Of a DNA stretch of 64,000 nt, positions 13,001-28,000 are shown piece by piece. The notes under the pieces were generated by a model that did no database searches, was not told the DNA's origin, and saw only the letters and a program-made list of their open reading frames with translations. Each line of letters opens with the position of its first letter. Position 1 is the first letter of the stretch. This stretch comes from Nematostella vectensis (lineage: Eukaryota; Cnidaria; Anthozoa; Actiniaria; Edwardsiidae): assembly GCF_932526225.1 (NCBI RefSeq), contig NC_064035.1, positions 5,889,501-5,953,500 on the forward strand. The letters run 5' to 3'. The position numbers were made by a program, and so were the translations under genes.

Positions 13001-16000
13001 CTGATCCCTTCTTTTCTAAACATTGAACTCTTCTCGTGTGTATAAATACTAATACTTGTTTATCTCCACAGATAAAGTCTCAAGTCGATCCACCCCTTAT
13101 CGTGCATTTACAGGCGAGGAGACCTCCGCCGTCTCTATCCTGTAAGTAAGGAATTCTGTGACTTTTCTGACAAGCTTCTGGATGCTATTTATTACATTTA
13201 CAATGGGCGCCATTTGAGTTTCGCTTCAAGCAAATAAATTGTACAAAAAGTATTGGTCCATAAGTCCTGTGAAACATTACTGTCAATTCGCGATTGTGAG
13301 CTTCCACTAACGATGAAATCGTTATTGATCTTTAATTAAATCATGTGAAAGATTATGTGTCAATTTGCGATCGTCATCTATGCCACATCTTCTTTTAGTG
13401 CCCCCAACTCTTCGCTGTGGCCATTGTCTTGTTGGTGGGTACAAGGCGGTGAGGATGTATTGCACGAATTCTGGTGGTGATGGTAGATTCTGCCTGATTC
13501 CTAAGACGCAATGGCCTACTGCTTCCTTCAAGGTAATACTTGTTCAGGTAGAACACGAAGGCGCGTACTCACGATTTGCTGCACAGGCACAGTGGGAAAG
13601 GATAAAGAGCATTTGCAGATCCTTCATTTAGAACACACACCCTGCACCCCCCTACCTCTATGTACAGGCCCGACAAGTGTGTAATATATTAGAAATGGCA
13701 TGCGAGAGAGTTGGAGTTTTGGATAGGATCGAGCCGATAGTATGATAAGTTCAAGCTGCGCACGAGGTTAAGTTATCCCAATTCACGCTTTATTTCTAGT
13801 GGACTTTAGAGGACCCTGGATCTGTAAACGTGAATCCATTTGAGATCGAGCCAGCCATGTTTCAGTTGAGAAAAGGAGAAAGTACAACAATTAAGGTAAG
13901 TTAAATGGCTCGTTTTTAGGGTTCACATATTCATATCTTTGTAAAAACATTAAACAGTAATCTCCCTTTAATCATTACAAAAATTGAGTTATCTTTTATT
14001 ATAAATAAATTTGCAGATAACGTTCAGTCCCTACGCTGCGACGTTCTTTAAACAGGAAATTGCGATGGTTTGTGATAATTGTCAAGTCAAGTCCTTTTCC
14101 GTTGAAGGTAATAAAATGTGTCATGAGTATGTTTTGTAGTAAGATGTTCCTGGCAAATAATTTAAGACCTTCTTACTCTAAACTAAGATCGTCTTGTTTA
14201 AAAGCTTGTGTAATATCCACTTTACTGCCAGTGTGCTTTGTAGCGTGGACATACTACGTTGCAGTTTGTCTATGCTGATGAGTGGTAAATCTGTCATGTA
14301 TTGTTTGTTCTTTGAGGGGTTTATTGTTCTATACATTTATTATTATCTTCTATACATTATCTTATGTTTCTATAAACTCTTTCATAAACACTTACCCTTG
14401 GGATATGAACAAGTTGTCCATAGTAAAATAAATAAAGCTTATAGAGAAAGAACTGTCGACGAAGATTAGGTATCGCGTTCACGGAAAATGCGTTTTACAG
14501 TGATACTATTGCGTTTCGTTTCGGAATATTAAAACAAAGATGTTTTCTCAATTTATTAGCGTTTTTAACAAATTTGATAAGCACTTAATTTATTAGAGTC
14601 TTGTAGCATTATAAGGATTTTCCTAGAAAAGGATGGAGAATTTGCTTGCGCTTCCATTACGAAAGTGTTCCTAGATCCTGTTGCTGACTTTTCACTCTAT
14701 TACCTGTTTAAGGAACTGGGCAAATGGCTGGCATCCAGTTTATGTCAATCAGTGGTGGCCTCAGCCAATACGATGTTGGCGAAATGAAAGATGTGTCTTC
14801 TAAATTTCTTGTGAGGTTTGACCATCAAAATCCACAGACTAATCACAGCAAGATCTTGGAAATAAAAAACACTACGTAAGTCAGAATCAGCGCAGCCCTG
14901 AAAACTGCACGCTCATGGTATATAACAGAACACGCTCATTAAATGTTTTTTTATCAGAGCACGCTCATGGTACATGTTTTTATCAGAGCACGCTCATGGT
15001 ATATCTCAGTGCACGCTCATGGTATATGTCAGAACACTCTCATGGTATATGTCAGAACACGCTCATGGTACATGTTTTTATCTGAACACGCTTATAGTAT
15101 ATGTCAGAGCACGCTCATGGTATATGTCAGAACACGCTCATGGTACATGTTTTTATCAGAACACCCTCATGGTACATGTCAGAACACGCTATTGGTATAT
15201 GCCAGAGCACGCTCATGGTATATGTCAGAACACGCTCATGGTATGTGTCAAAACACCCTCATGGTATATGTCAGAGCACGCTCATGGTATATGTCAGAAC
15301 ACGCTATTGGTATATGTCAGAGCACGCTCATGGTATATGTCAGAGCACGCTCATAGTATATGTCAAAACACGCTCATGGTATATCTCAGTGCACGCTCAT
15401 GGTATATGTCAGAACACGCTCATGGTACATGTTTTTATCAGAACACGCTCATGGTATATGTCAGAACACGCTCATGGTATATGTCAGAGCACGCTCATGG
15501 TATATGTCAGAGCACGCTCATGGTATATGTCAGAACACGCTCATGGTACATGTTTTTATCAGAACACGCTCATGGTATATGTCAGAACACGCTCATGGTA
15601 CATGTCAGAGCACGCTCATGGTATATGTCAGAACACGCTCATGGTATATGTCAGAACACCCTCATGGTATATGTCAGAACACGCTCATGGTACATATTAG
15701 AGCACGCTCATGGCACATGTTTTTATCAGAACACGCTCATCGTATATGTCAGAACACGCTCATGGTATATGTCAGAGCACGCTCATGGTATATGTCAGAA
15801 CACGCTCATGGTACATGTTTTTATCAGAACACGCTCATGGTACATGTTTTTATCAGAACACGCTCATGGTATATGTCAGAACACCCTCATGGTATATGTC
15901 AGAGCACGCTTATAGTATATGTCAAAACACGCTCATGGTATATGTCAAAACACGCTCATGGTATATCTCAGTGCACTCATGGTATATGTCAGAACACGCT

Positions 16001-19000
16001 CATGGTATATGTCAAAACACGCTCATGGTATATCTCAGTGCACGCTCATGGTACATGTTAGAGCACCCTCATGGCACATGTTTTTATCAGAGCACGCTAA
16101 TTGTATTTTTTGTTCGAGCACGCTCATGGTTTTTATAGAAGGCCGGTAATTAAGAATATATTCATGTATTTATGGAAATTAGTACAATTTGCTATGCGAA
16201 CAAAAGGCATATCATAAACCTTGTTTTTCAGTAATGTGTCATTACCTTTCCGCTGGAAACTGTTCAAGCCATTTTTGCCAAGTGTCTCGCAAGAGCCCAC
16301 AGGCCGGGTACACAGGGTTCCAGACGATCAGGGCGTGTTCAGTGTGACCCCTAACATGGGCGCGCTTCCTCCCCACGAGGTCGTGCACTTCTCATTAGAG
16401 AATGCCCCTAAAGAGGTAAGTCTATTTGACGGTCACGCACAGAAAACCCAGAAATCATTCGATATTTACTGTGATCTATGTGCATCTTGTAGATGTACAA
16501 TTTGTACACGGCTTATCGTTTGCCCTGTTAAATACCCTGTTTATTATGCACGGTAATGTAATTGTATATCAATGATTCGCTCTTGGCGTAGTGTTTTGAT
16601 TTGAAGTGAAATGAAGTGGGTCTCCTCATTTAAATTAGTTCTTGCACAAGCGATGTGAAAAGAGCTCTCTGTCCCCCAGTCTCCGCCGTTCTTAATGATC
16701 CTATTTGCGTCTCAGGTTGGATCATTCCATGGTGTAGCACACATGGTGTTAGAAGAGATTCCTGTTCAAGGGGGCGATGCTGCAGGATCGATTGCCAAAG
16801 ATGTCACAGCTATCGAAATAGAAGTCAAGGCCGAGTGCAAGGTAACATCCACTTACGGCAAAAAGCTGCCTTTTATCACTAATCATGAATAAGGTAGCGT
16901 TTTATTGTGTAACATTCTTAGTTACCTTGAACGTTCTTATTACGTAAGCAAGACATTAGAGATGGCCCCGAGGCGCCTAGTATTGAGAAACGTTTGGTTT
17001 AACATCTATACCGTTTGGTTTAACATCTTTACCGTTTGGTTTAACATCTATACCGTTTGTTTTAACATCTATACCGTTTGGTTTAGCATCTATACCGTTT
17101 GGTTTAACATCTTTACCGTTTGGTTTAACATATATACCGTTTGGTTTAACATCTATACCGTTTGGTTTTACATCTTTACCGTTTGGTTTAACATCTATAC
17201 CGTTTGGTTTAACATCTATACCGTTTGGTTTAACATCTATACCGTTTGGTTTAACATCTTTACCGTTTGGTTTAACATCTTTATCGTTTGGTTTAACATC
17301 TATACCGTTTGGTTTAACATTTATACCGTTTGGTTTAACATCTATACCGTTTTGTTTAACATCTATACCTTTTGGTTTAACATCTTTACCGTTTGGTTTA
17401 ACATCTATACCGTTTGGTTTAACATCTATACCGTTTGGTTTAACATCTTTACCGTTTCGTTTAACATCTATACCGTTTGGTTTAACATCTATACCGTTTG
17501 GTTTAACATCTTTGCCGTTTGGTTTAACATTTTTACCGTTTGGTTTAACATCTATACCGTTTGGTTTAACATCTATACCGTTTGGTTTAACATCTTTACC
17601 GTTTGGTTTAACATCTTTACCGTTTGGTTTAACATTTATACCGTTTGGTTTAACATCTATACCGTTTGGTTTAACATCTATACCGTTTGGTTTAACATCT
17701 TTACCGTTTGGTTTAACATCTTTACCGTTTGGTTTAACATCTATACCGTTTGGTTTAACATCTTTACCGTTTGGTTTAACATCTTTACCGTTTGGTTTAA
17801 CATCTTTACCGTTTGGTTTAACATCTTTACCGTTTGGTTTAACATCTTTACCGTTTGGTTTAACATCTTTACCGTTTGGTTTAACATCTTTACCGTTTGG
17901 TTTAACATCTTTACCGTTTGGTTACACATATTTATCGTTTGGTTTAACATCTTTACCGTTTGATTTAACATCTTTACCGTTTGGTTACACATATTTACCG
18001 TTTGGTTTAACATCTTTACCGTTTGGTTTAACATCTTTACCGTTTGATTTAACATCTTTACCGTTTGGTTTAACATCTTTACCGTTTGATTCAACATCTA
18101 TACAGTTTGGTTAACATCTTTACCGTTTGGTTTAACATCGTTACCGTTTGATTTAACATCTATACAGTTTGGTTACACATATTTACCGTTTGGTTTAACA
18201 TCTTTACCGTTTGGTTTAACATCTTTACCGTTTGGTTACACATCTTGACCATTTGGTTACACATCTTTACCGTTTGGTTTAACATCTATACCGTTTGGTT
18301 ACACATCTTTACCATTTTGTTACACATCTTTGCCGTTTGGTTTAACCTCTTTACCGTTTGATTTAACATCTTTACCGTTTGGTTTAACACACTTTTTTAT
18401 GTTCTTTCAGCCTTTCTATATCGAGGTCAGCCCCGCATTACTTGTCATTCCTGGGCGTATGATGCTTGGTACTCCGTACTTATATTCGGTTAAGGTAAGA
18501 GACGGGATGAAAATAGTGCCGCACCTAAAAGATCGCACGTTTTTGTGAGAAGGGCTTTGCTGTATTTGTTGAGTCCTGGACATAGCCCATAATGATAGTA
18601 GTAAAAACGTTTTTTTTTTTTTCAGATCCAGAATAATAGTGTTTCGAGGTCTTCATTTGAATGGCAAGATATAAAGACCGACGATTATGCTGTATCAATA
18701 GAGCCCCGGAGTGGTGTTTTAGGTAATTGCTTTTGGATCACTTTTGCTTTTGTTCCGACAAAAGGCTAACGCTGAAAACGTCAGCACTGCTGCTCTGTTT
18801 TCATACAGGCGTACACCATACCACTTCAGCCTTATGTTGATTTATTTCCCTACTGGATGGCGTTTTTTGCCTCGCCAAGCAGTCGCATATTGTTTTCGTT
18901 GTGAGTTGAGATGGTCGGTATGGGTGTTTTTTCAGGTGCCGGGGAGATGGTCGAGCTATGTGTATCTGTATTTGGTAACTCGCCCGATTCCATGGACGCC

Positions 19001-22000
19001 ACCTTGACATGTTACGTACCATTCTCGTCATCACCTGTGTTTCTGCGGGTCAAAGGGAACTTTCAGGTTAGTGAATGGGTTTTCCTAAAAACAAAGATCC
19101 TTATTGCGCAGATATATTTTTTGTAGATAGAGATATTAAACTGAAATGGTTAGTTGTGTACTTCCTAGTAATATAACACACATTTTCAAGCAATTGTTTC
19201 TTCTTTTTTTCCCTTTTTTATGCCACTCTTTTGTAACGTGCTAACTATAAAGTGCCTTCCACGCCTATTTGCAACAAAGCGAGCATATTTTCCCAATTTC
19301 GCATTGTTTTGCTGGATTTTTCAAGGTGATTTTTTAGGAAACACGGTGTATCCAAACGACATAAACATGAAGTCCTTTTTTCAACCTTCTTTTCATTTGA
19401 TAGGGCCCTGAGGTTTTAATTGGACTTCCTGATTTGAATTTCGGTCTTGTTCGGCTCGGAAAAAGCAGCAAGAGTACAATCCCAATCAAGAACACGAGTA
19501 TTGTACGCGCAGATTGGAGCATGGAGGAGTGCTCTGACATGACACAGGTAGGATACCCACTACAAGGTCATTGGCGATCCATGTTGCGTTCATTTGTTAC
19601 TGGTAACATATATATGGGAACACGAGTATTGTACGCGCAGATTGGAGCATGGAGGAGTGCTCTGACATGACACAGGTAGGATACCCACTACAAGGTCATT
19701 GGTGATCCATGTTGCTTTCGTTTGTTACTGGTAATATTTATATGTGTATTAAACGATCCAGTGGATGTGAAAAACGTATGATATAATACATACCGCACCG
19801 TTGTTTAGAATCATTAAGAACGCTCACAATACAGTAATTCCTCACTCGACCTTGTCAGCAAAGTCCCATAAAATCCTCTTCTTATCCCCAGGATGTATCT
19901 GAGTTCACATTCGTGCCGTCACACGGCAGCTTAGGGCCTATGGAAGAAATAACTTGTGAAGTCACTTTCGCGCCTACACAGTGCAGACGTGTTCGCTCGG
20001 TCTTCCAATGCGCTGTTCGAAAAGGAAAAACGAGGTAAACATGTTGTAAAGGTTGAGCCCTGTAATAAAGATTCACTGTTTGATGATCAGGGATGACCAA
20101 CTTGTTGACGTTGAGGAATAAACAACTTGTTGATGATGAGGAATTAACAACTTGTTGATGATGAGGAATTAAAAAAAGGTCTTGATGATGAGGAATGGAT
20201 GACTTATTGATGACGGAGGAATAAACAATTTATTGATAATGAGGCTTGACCAACTTATTGATGCAAGCCTCATTCATTCCTTGTATTTGTGCTGAGGGGG
20301 GGAGGATCTGTGTCATTTTCTATTGTGTGCACCCCCCTCCCCCCCCACACTTTCCATATGGTAGCTACAATCCTTGGAACATCTGGCTAATGTTCAAGTA
20401 GAGTTCCATAAGTTGGCCATTCAGTAAGCAGCCGCAAGTTAACTTTTCAGTGTCTATCGTCAAGTTACCTGGTGCTAATACTAGGCTCACTCTTTTCAGC
20501 TACTTGTCTGTGTTCTCTGAGGTGCAGACTCCCCTTGTGTGCCTTGTCTCATCGAGTCTCTACATAGAGGATGTGTACCTGAATGTCCCTGTATCCAGAG
20601 AAGTCGTGTTACAGAACCATACTCTGCTAGCCACTCATTTCCAGTGGAAGGAGGTACTTGCTTACCGGGTTAAGCCAGAACTCTGCAACACTAATAAATA
20701 CGTGGGCCTTGTCAGTGTAGTCAAGTATCTAGATTGTGTGTGTGTGTGTAATGATAAATAAGCTTGTTATATGTGAACCAATTACTCTATTTCAGTACTT
20801 GTACTGCAAGAGGCAGTACGATTTAATAGGATATGTTTGATTCTTCTGGCATCTTATGTCCAGTAATAGGGGTACTTATCAATTTATTAGTCACTCAGTA
20901 ATGCTCCATACTTCAATAAAGTCGGATAATTCTAGTTACTGGTTAACTCGAACCGAGATTGATTTCCCTTTAATTCGGACCTGGTTTTACCTAGTTCACC
21001 TTCCAAAAAAGTTTTTTTCCAATCCTTATTTAGGTTAGGATCTAACAACCTATGTATGGATCTAACTAAATGATTCTTCAGTTAGTTTCAACACTTAAAA
21101 CTTTCTATATAATTTATAATAAACTCGCAGTTAATCTTTCAGACCGGCTTTGTTAATTCGAAACAGTGTTTTTTACACACTAAAAAATGCGCTGTGTTTC
21201 TAGATTGTCGATGACAAAGGTGATAAGGGTTACACTGTCACCTTTGAGCCATCGAGTGGAGAACTTGGACCCAGACAAGCGCTACCCGTACAGATGACAT
21301 TTACTGGTCATCGTAAGGTTAGTAAAGCTCTCATCATCTTCATCACCTTCATCATAATCATAATCATAATCAACACATCACATATCATGCATAATTTTCT
21401 CCGTGCATCATTGCTAATCTTTGCGCTTGGCTAGTCCTGCAGAGCAATGCCCGTGTTCCATGGGTTTGTAAGGGGGCTATAGGCTGATATCATGGCGATA
21501 GGATAGTTTCATGGTAGCTATGTATGGTTTGATGATGGTTAGATTTTGTCTGAGCGTTTGCAGCTTACCCTTACTTTTGAGGTCATCCCTTTCTCTCTAT
21601 AGCTCCCGAAGCGAGCGTTACAACTATGTGCGTCTCTTTGACGTGTTAATGTTTGATGGACTTCTACAAATGATACTTGAGTGCCTGCTGATTCAAATTT
21701 CGTAACACTGATGATTGTTGCATTCTAGGGACCATTGGAGAGCCTTGTCACCTCGTGTGAGGTCACTGGCATGGATAAACCCATATGGCTTGACATCAGT
21801 ACAGATGTTCGTGGGCTGAACGTCACCTTTGAGACACCGAAACTTCTCGACTTACGCAGGTAAGCCTTGACTTTAATCAGTTAAGGTACGCTAATACGAG
21901 CAACGAAATCATCCAGCTTGTCACGCTTTTAAACAATCACAAGCGTCAAAGATGAAGCTTGGGATATTTTGACGTCATTTTGCTGCAAGTTGGTTCGCTG

Positions 22001-25000
22001 TAGTAATACGCGTTATTTCACAGAAAGTCGAACAACCTTCTACTTTTTTGTAATAAACCAGACAAGTTGGGTGATTGTGCTGCTCGTACCTTTATCGCTT
22101 GTCTCGGAGTGTTACTCTAGAATTGATATTACCATTGCAGGCCTGATGAAATCAAGACTGTTGACATTGAGAGTACCCCTCTCCTGCTTGAGTTCGAAAC
22201 TGTTCCCTTGGGAGAGCAGGGTAAGGCTACCCTCGTCATGACTAACACATCAGCAATCCGAGCTCGGTACAGCCTCCACGTTGAGCACTTCAAAGCTGCT
22301 AAACCTCCGTCTCCTCCTGAAGGTACGTAATAAAAGCGGCAATCTAACCAGTTTGAAGCCTCAAACCAGTTTGAAGTATCAAACCAGTTTGAAGCCTCAA
22401 ACCAGTTTGAAGCCTCAAAGACAAAAGAATATATTAGGCAAAATAATCTAACAAACCACCCGCTTTAAATTATCAGTCACATGCTCGAAGAAGCTGCTTT
22501 TACAGTTATGAAAACTTTTTCGCGTTTTCAGGTTTAAGATAATCGGAAACTCTAATTGACCGGAAGTAAATTGGTGATATTGCCGATTTAATGGGATAGA
22601 AGGACGTTATTCTTGTAAAATGCACGTTATAAATAACGAAAACAAGTCCATGTCGAAGACTGATTGGACTGGACAGATTGCGTTAAAGCTCTTAAAACCT
22701 CTCACTTATATCAATCTAGCCAAAACAAAGCATAGATAAACTTTCAAATTCTGAAAAAAGAATTGAATTTGATTGACATTTGAATTGTCTACAGATCTTT
22801 GAAAATTTTTCTGGCCGCGCGAAAGGAGATTGAATCGAGTGAATAATTCCAAGTTTTGGCGGGAAAATACGAAACAACGTATTTTCCTTAAATCCGTTAA
22901 AATTCAGAGACGGCAATGCCAAAAAATATTGGCGAATTGTTTTCTATTGCAATGCTACCCACGATGAAGTGAAGAATAATTTAAAGTCGAGAATTGTATG
23001 CGAAAAAAGACAATATCGTTTTGTTGTAGGTTTCAAAAGCAACGCGCGCCTGTGAGAATGTTGTCATTCTTGATTGCGAATGCAGCGCGCGCGCACAATG
23101 CAAAAACAATTAAAAGACTAAAAAAATATCTGCTGCAGGTTTGTGTCCTGAAGTTAAATAATTACTTGACTACCAGGTTGAGATATAAAGATGATGGTAA
23201 CAGTTGTAACCACACAACGTTCTTCAGCAATAACTAAGAAGACATGAAGACGGGAGCCGGTTTAGCGCGCGCATATGTTTTCTTATGGTTGACATCTCGA
23301 TCTACGTCACAAATGACTGGACCCGGGCCTTTCAGTTCACGGCCTTTTTTCCGAAGGTTGACCAAAAAACCTCAATATTACAGATTTCAGTTATTCGCGC
23401 GAACGCGTGTTTTATAGGGTCCATGCGAACCACATACCATTTGGAAGATGAAAATATAGAGAATTGACAAAGTCTATCAACTCTGAAAGGTTATATGGAC
23501 TTTAAATTGCGGTGAAAACCTAGAATTTACATTGTCCAGGATAGTGGGTTGATCTTAAATTCTGTTTAATTTACGATTTTATTCAAGAAATACAACGACT
23601 CGATTTAAAGGTTAGTGTTGTTTTCACATTTTAAATGTATTTCTGTTTTTGCAGGTCAACCAAAGAACAAAAAGTAAGTAGATTGACGGGTGACAGGCTT
23701 ATAAAGAACAGCATTTATTAAAATGCTGATAGATATGGTTAATTAAATATTTATTTAAAAAAACCTGTCATTAGTGTTAAATTATAATTAAAATACTGGT
23801 AAATATGGTTACTTGCAGCAGTCGTCGGTTGCAAGGACTACTGGCTCGCACTCCTAACATCGCCGATCCATTGAGTAAAACTGCAACCAAGGCACAAGCA
23901 GGTAGTCTATCATTAGACCGGTCCCAATTTACATCTGTTTTTAACTTGTTTAACTTGTCGCTCGTAGTTCGCCAGCCTAAATATCAACAGACCGAAATGT
24001 TTGAACATACAACTCCCTTGTTACTTGTGCTCTAATTGGAGTTTGTTTGTAGATCATAGTGCGACCGTGCTTCGTGATGGGCGTGGTGCAGCGTTCATAC
24101 TCTCACCTTGTGAAGGGGAGCTGCTGCCGTTTGGTTACCAGGTTGTCGAGGTGTCCGCGTATAATGACATGTGGGGAGATTATCGGGATCTTCTTGTCTG
24201 TCAGGTAAAAAAATCTAACGCGCCCGTTACCTGTCAAAGGCTTTAAAAATTACATCTAACGTTCTCTCTCTCGTTTCTAGCCTGGTAATCAGTTGTAAAG
24301 TCCTGATGTCAACATTCGTACCCAGCTACAAACCCATTCAACCCTGTACAACCCAAAAACGGCGTCGTACTCAACTACAAATCCATTCAACTCAGTACCA
24401 CTCCCAACACGCATCCTACCCAACTACAAACCCTTTTAACCCTGTTTCACCCCAAGACGAAGTCGTACTCAACTAGAAACCCATTCAAACTAGTACCACC
24501 CCCGAAACGACGTCCTATTTAACTACAAACCCTTTTAACCCTGGTCCACCCAAAAACCCCAAAACGAATTTGTAATCAACTAGAAATCCATTCAAACTAG
24601 AACCACCCCAAAACGGCGTGGTACCCAACTACAAACCCATTCAACCCTGTATCACCCCAAAACGGCTTCGTAACCTACTACAAACCCACTCAACTCAAAA
24701 CTTAGGTACCCCATTATTCCACTCCACACCAAAACATATGAAATGTCTTAATTTCATTCGATTATTAATTATTTTTTACGTATGTTTGTACATTCTGATT
24801 TATCGTACATCAGGTTGAAGGTCTTGATCCCGTCTATATCCCTATCAAGATGACCGTGGTCGGCTGCCCTTTGAATTTCCAGATGATGAAAGACCAAGCT
24901 CCGATTCTACGGTTTGTACGATATCGACACGATATCGCTACGATATCACCTCGAGCCAAAACAGTTTGAAGCTGACACAAATGCGTTTTACTCTCAGGTT

Positions 25001-28000
25001 TGGGACACACGTATCTGGGGCGCCATCTGTGCAGAGATCTCTACGGCTTAACAATACAAGCCCTTTTGGTAAGCAGATGTCTCTATGACTTAACATTACA
25101 AGCACTTTTGGTAAGCAAAGATCTTTACGGCTTAACAATACAAGCCCTTTTGGTAAGCTGACAACTATTTCCTCCAAACATGCTGTCGTCGTTAATTCAG
25201 TACACTACCTTGTTATTCGGGCCGTCCAATTGCAAGTCCTTTGTTTTTTGCTGTAGTTGTTGTTGTTTTTTGTTTGTTATTTGATCGTTTTTATTTTGTG
25301 TTGTTGTTGTATTTTGCTTCATCTGGTATCCTCTCTCGCAGATATCCGACTTGATTGGGGCACGTACAACATAATTCGTGATGACCCTCAGTTATTGGAT
25401 ATGTTGGTATTTTACGGACAGCCCCTGCCTCTGTTTGACAGCAAGGGACAAGAACAAATCCCCAGTCCTCCCCCTCTTCCGGATTCCCTTTGTGATGAGC
25501 TTCCGCTCATCCAAGTAAAGCTCCAAGAGCATGATGGGATTCTCAGCAGTAAACCGTTCGGCGTAACTCCCAGTCAGCAGGTATATAGGTTTCCAAACTA
25601 TGGAAATTGCAGCTTTTCGTGTTTTTTTTTTAATAAAAAAAATATGAAGCATGTGACAGCTGATGGTTTTTGTGGAAGGGGAATTTGTACGTGTCAGAAT
25701 GGTATCGCTCAGACCTTTTCGAGAATGCTGTAGAGCTAAACTAAAAAGTGTCCAAACTTGTGGCTATATTACCTTGCACGTTATCTTGATCAATTATCAT
25801 GTTTCAGATTATCCCTGCAAAGAGCCACGCGACAATGAACGTAACGTTCACTCCTCACACTGACGACCCGGAGGGAGAGGCATGCATTTGTTATGCGGCC
25901 GCGTACATGAGCCTGGACGGGCAGGTACTTATTTACTTACCTACCTACCCAACCAACTATTAAACCTACCAATCTAAACCTACCCAGCTCCCTCCCTACC
26001 TATACCCTTAAACAAACCCATCTCCTTACCTACCTACCCTTAAACCTATCCATCTATCTATCTACCTACTCAAAAACCTATTAAGCCTATCCATCTACTT
26101 ACCGAACTCCCTCCCTACCTATACCCTTAAACAAACCCATCTCCTTACCTACCTACCCTTAAACCTACCCTCTATCTACCTACCCACCGGCAAACCCATG
26201 GTTAGACATGAGAGGTAGACACGCCTCTTCCCTACAGGTGGGTTTGAATGGAGATGTAATAGGAATTTACCATTTAACCTATTATATGTACCTTCAAACC
26301 TTCCTTCCTTCCTGCCTATCTGTTGACATACCAACTACTTGCCACTCCTTATCAACACCTCATTGTCCGGCGTATTGTCTGTATTTATTCAATAGAACGT
26401 GAATATTCCTGGCCGTGTGAGTCGAAAGCAGGGACTGGAAATGGCGCGTTTCAGGCTTGATGTCACCGCAAACATTAGGCCAGCACTGTAAGTATTCCAT
26501 AACAAACATCAAGTTAAAGTTAAACTTTTAAGATAGTGCCTATCACTCTCGTATAGTATGGATTAAGTTAAAGAAGATTAGTTACCACCTCTAAAGCTTT
26601 TTAAGCCACATTATGAATATTATATGATAAGTTCTAATTTTAATTGACACTTCCCTTTTGCAGTTTATCAGTTGAGATGGAGGAGGACAAGGGAGCCCAT
26701 TTTACTACAGCAGCAAGCGACGTGGTAAAGACATAATGCGCTTGAAAATGAGTTATAAGAATGCCGCCCATTTAAGACATGATACGTTGATATTAAGTTT
26801 CACTCAGACTCACTCACTATCCATTTACGTCATATGGCAGGTATGACGTCACACAGAGTTCTTCACTGCACTTATCTAGGCCTTAAGATTTCTCGCTAAA
26901 CCTGCAGTCAGGCCTGACACTTTCAGGTCATTGCCTGTGACCTCAGCCCATGTTTTCCTTGGCCTTCCATTCCTCCTCCATCCGTGGACTTCAAAGCTGA
27001 CGCCCATGCCCTCTCCAAATGACCAAACCAGCGAAGGCGGGCTCAGCGAAGAGCTGCCTCCGTACTCTCAATCCCAAGTTTGCCCCGAACGAACGTTTGA
27101 AATAGTTATTACTTATATTTATAGTTATTACTTATAGTAAACGTTGAAACGAATGTCGCTGTCATTGTAACAAATGTCCCCATTGGCAGCTTAAGGGAGA
27201 TGCAACAAAAGTCCATCGTTTTGTGATGTCCAACACTACAGAAACACCACTGAACTTTCGGCTTGAAATCCCTGCCCCATTTCGTCTGGTATGCACGGAG
27301 CCACCACCATCCGCAAAGTCGAGCAGACCCGTGCCTGGCGGTCTGACTACTGTCAAGCCTGGCAAGAATATCGAGGTAACAGTCGAAACGAATCAGCTCG
27401 CATAAAAACACTGGTCCCTAAACCTAGAGTTAGAATGCGAAATAAAAACGGTTTACTATTTGGTATTTGGCTGGTAGAGGAAAAGGCGCAGCGAGGAAAA
27501 GCGTTGACACTTTGTGTTTACTTGAAGGTAAAAGTTGGTTTCTGCCTGACACGTGGTCTACTGGAGCTGGCCAGTAGCGTGGACGAAAGCGGCCATGACG
27601 GCTGCTCACTCATCACCAAGGAAACAGGAAACCGGCAACTCGTCTTCAACCGCGACCTTGTAGTGTTTTTCTCGAACAACACCAAACAGGTATAACTATA
27701 ACACACATATAGTCACTGCTTAGGATAGATCAGTCAACCCAACTAAGTTCGAGGCACCGATTACTCAAACTGCTGCATAAACTTAGTTAAAGGGAAAACA
27801 CATACTAGATTATTTTATTGTGACCACTCCCCTTGAATATGACCACAGGCCGTTTGTAGTTGACCGTTCTTTAGCGTCTAATCAGCGAACGTCTCTTTGC
27901 ACCATTGATGTTATCTTCTCTGTTTGCTAATTGTCGGTTACGCCGTCGTAGCCACAGCCGTTGTCGCATCTTATAAAGTCCCTAATATCTTATGCATGTA

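Noticed and set aside
14943-16149. Long open frames with 23-residue periodic peptides (SEHAHGICQNTLMVY type)
   Set aside because: They follow from a 23 bp tandem repeat without stops in any plus frame, lie inside a DLEC1 intron, and have no other coding evidence.
16905-18114. Open frames on both strands with 7-residue repeats (FNIYTVW and PFGLTSL types)
   Set aside because: They follow from the 21 bp minisatellite of DLEC1 intron 15; the exons on both sides splice across it in phase.
19618-19676. Second copy of the exon 19 end as a separate alternative exon
   Set aside because: No AG acceptor precedes it; only its donor could be used, as a 3' extension of exon 19.
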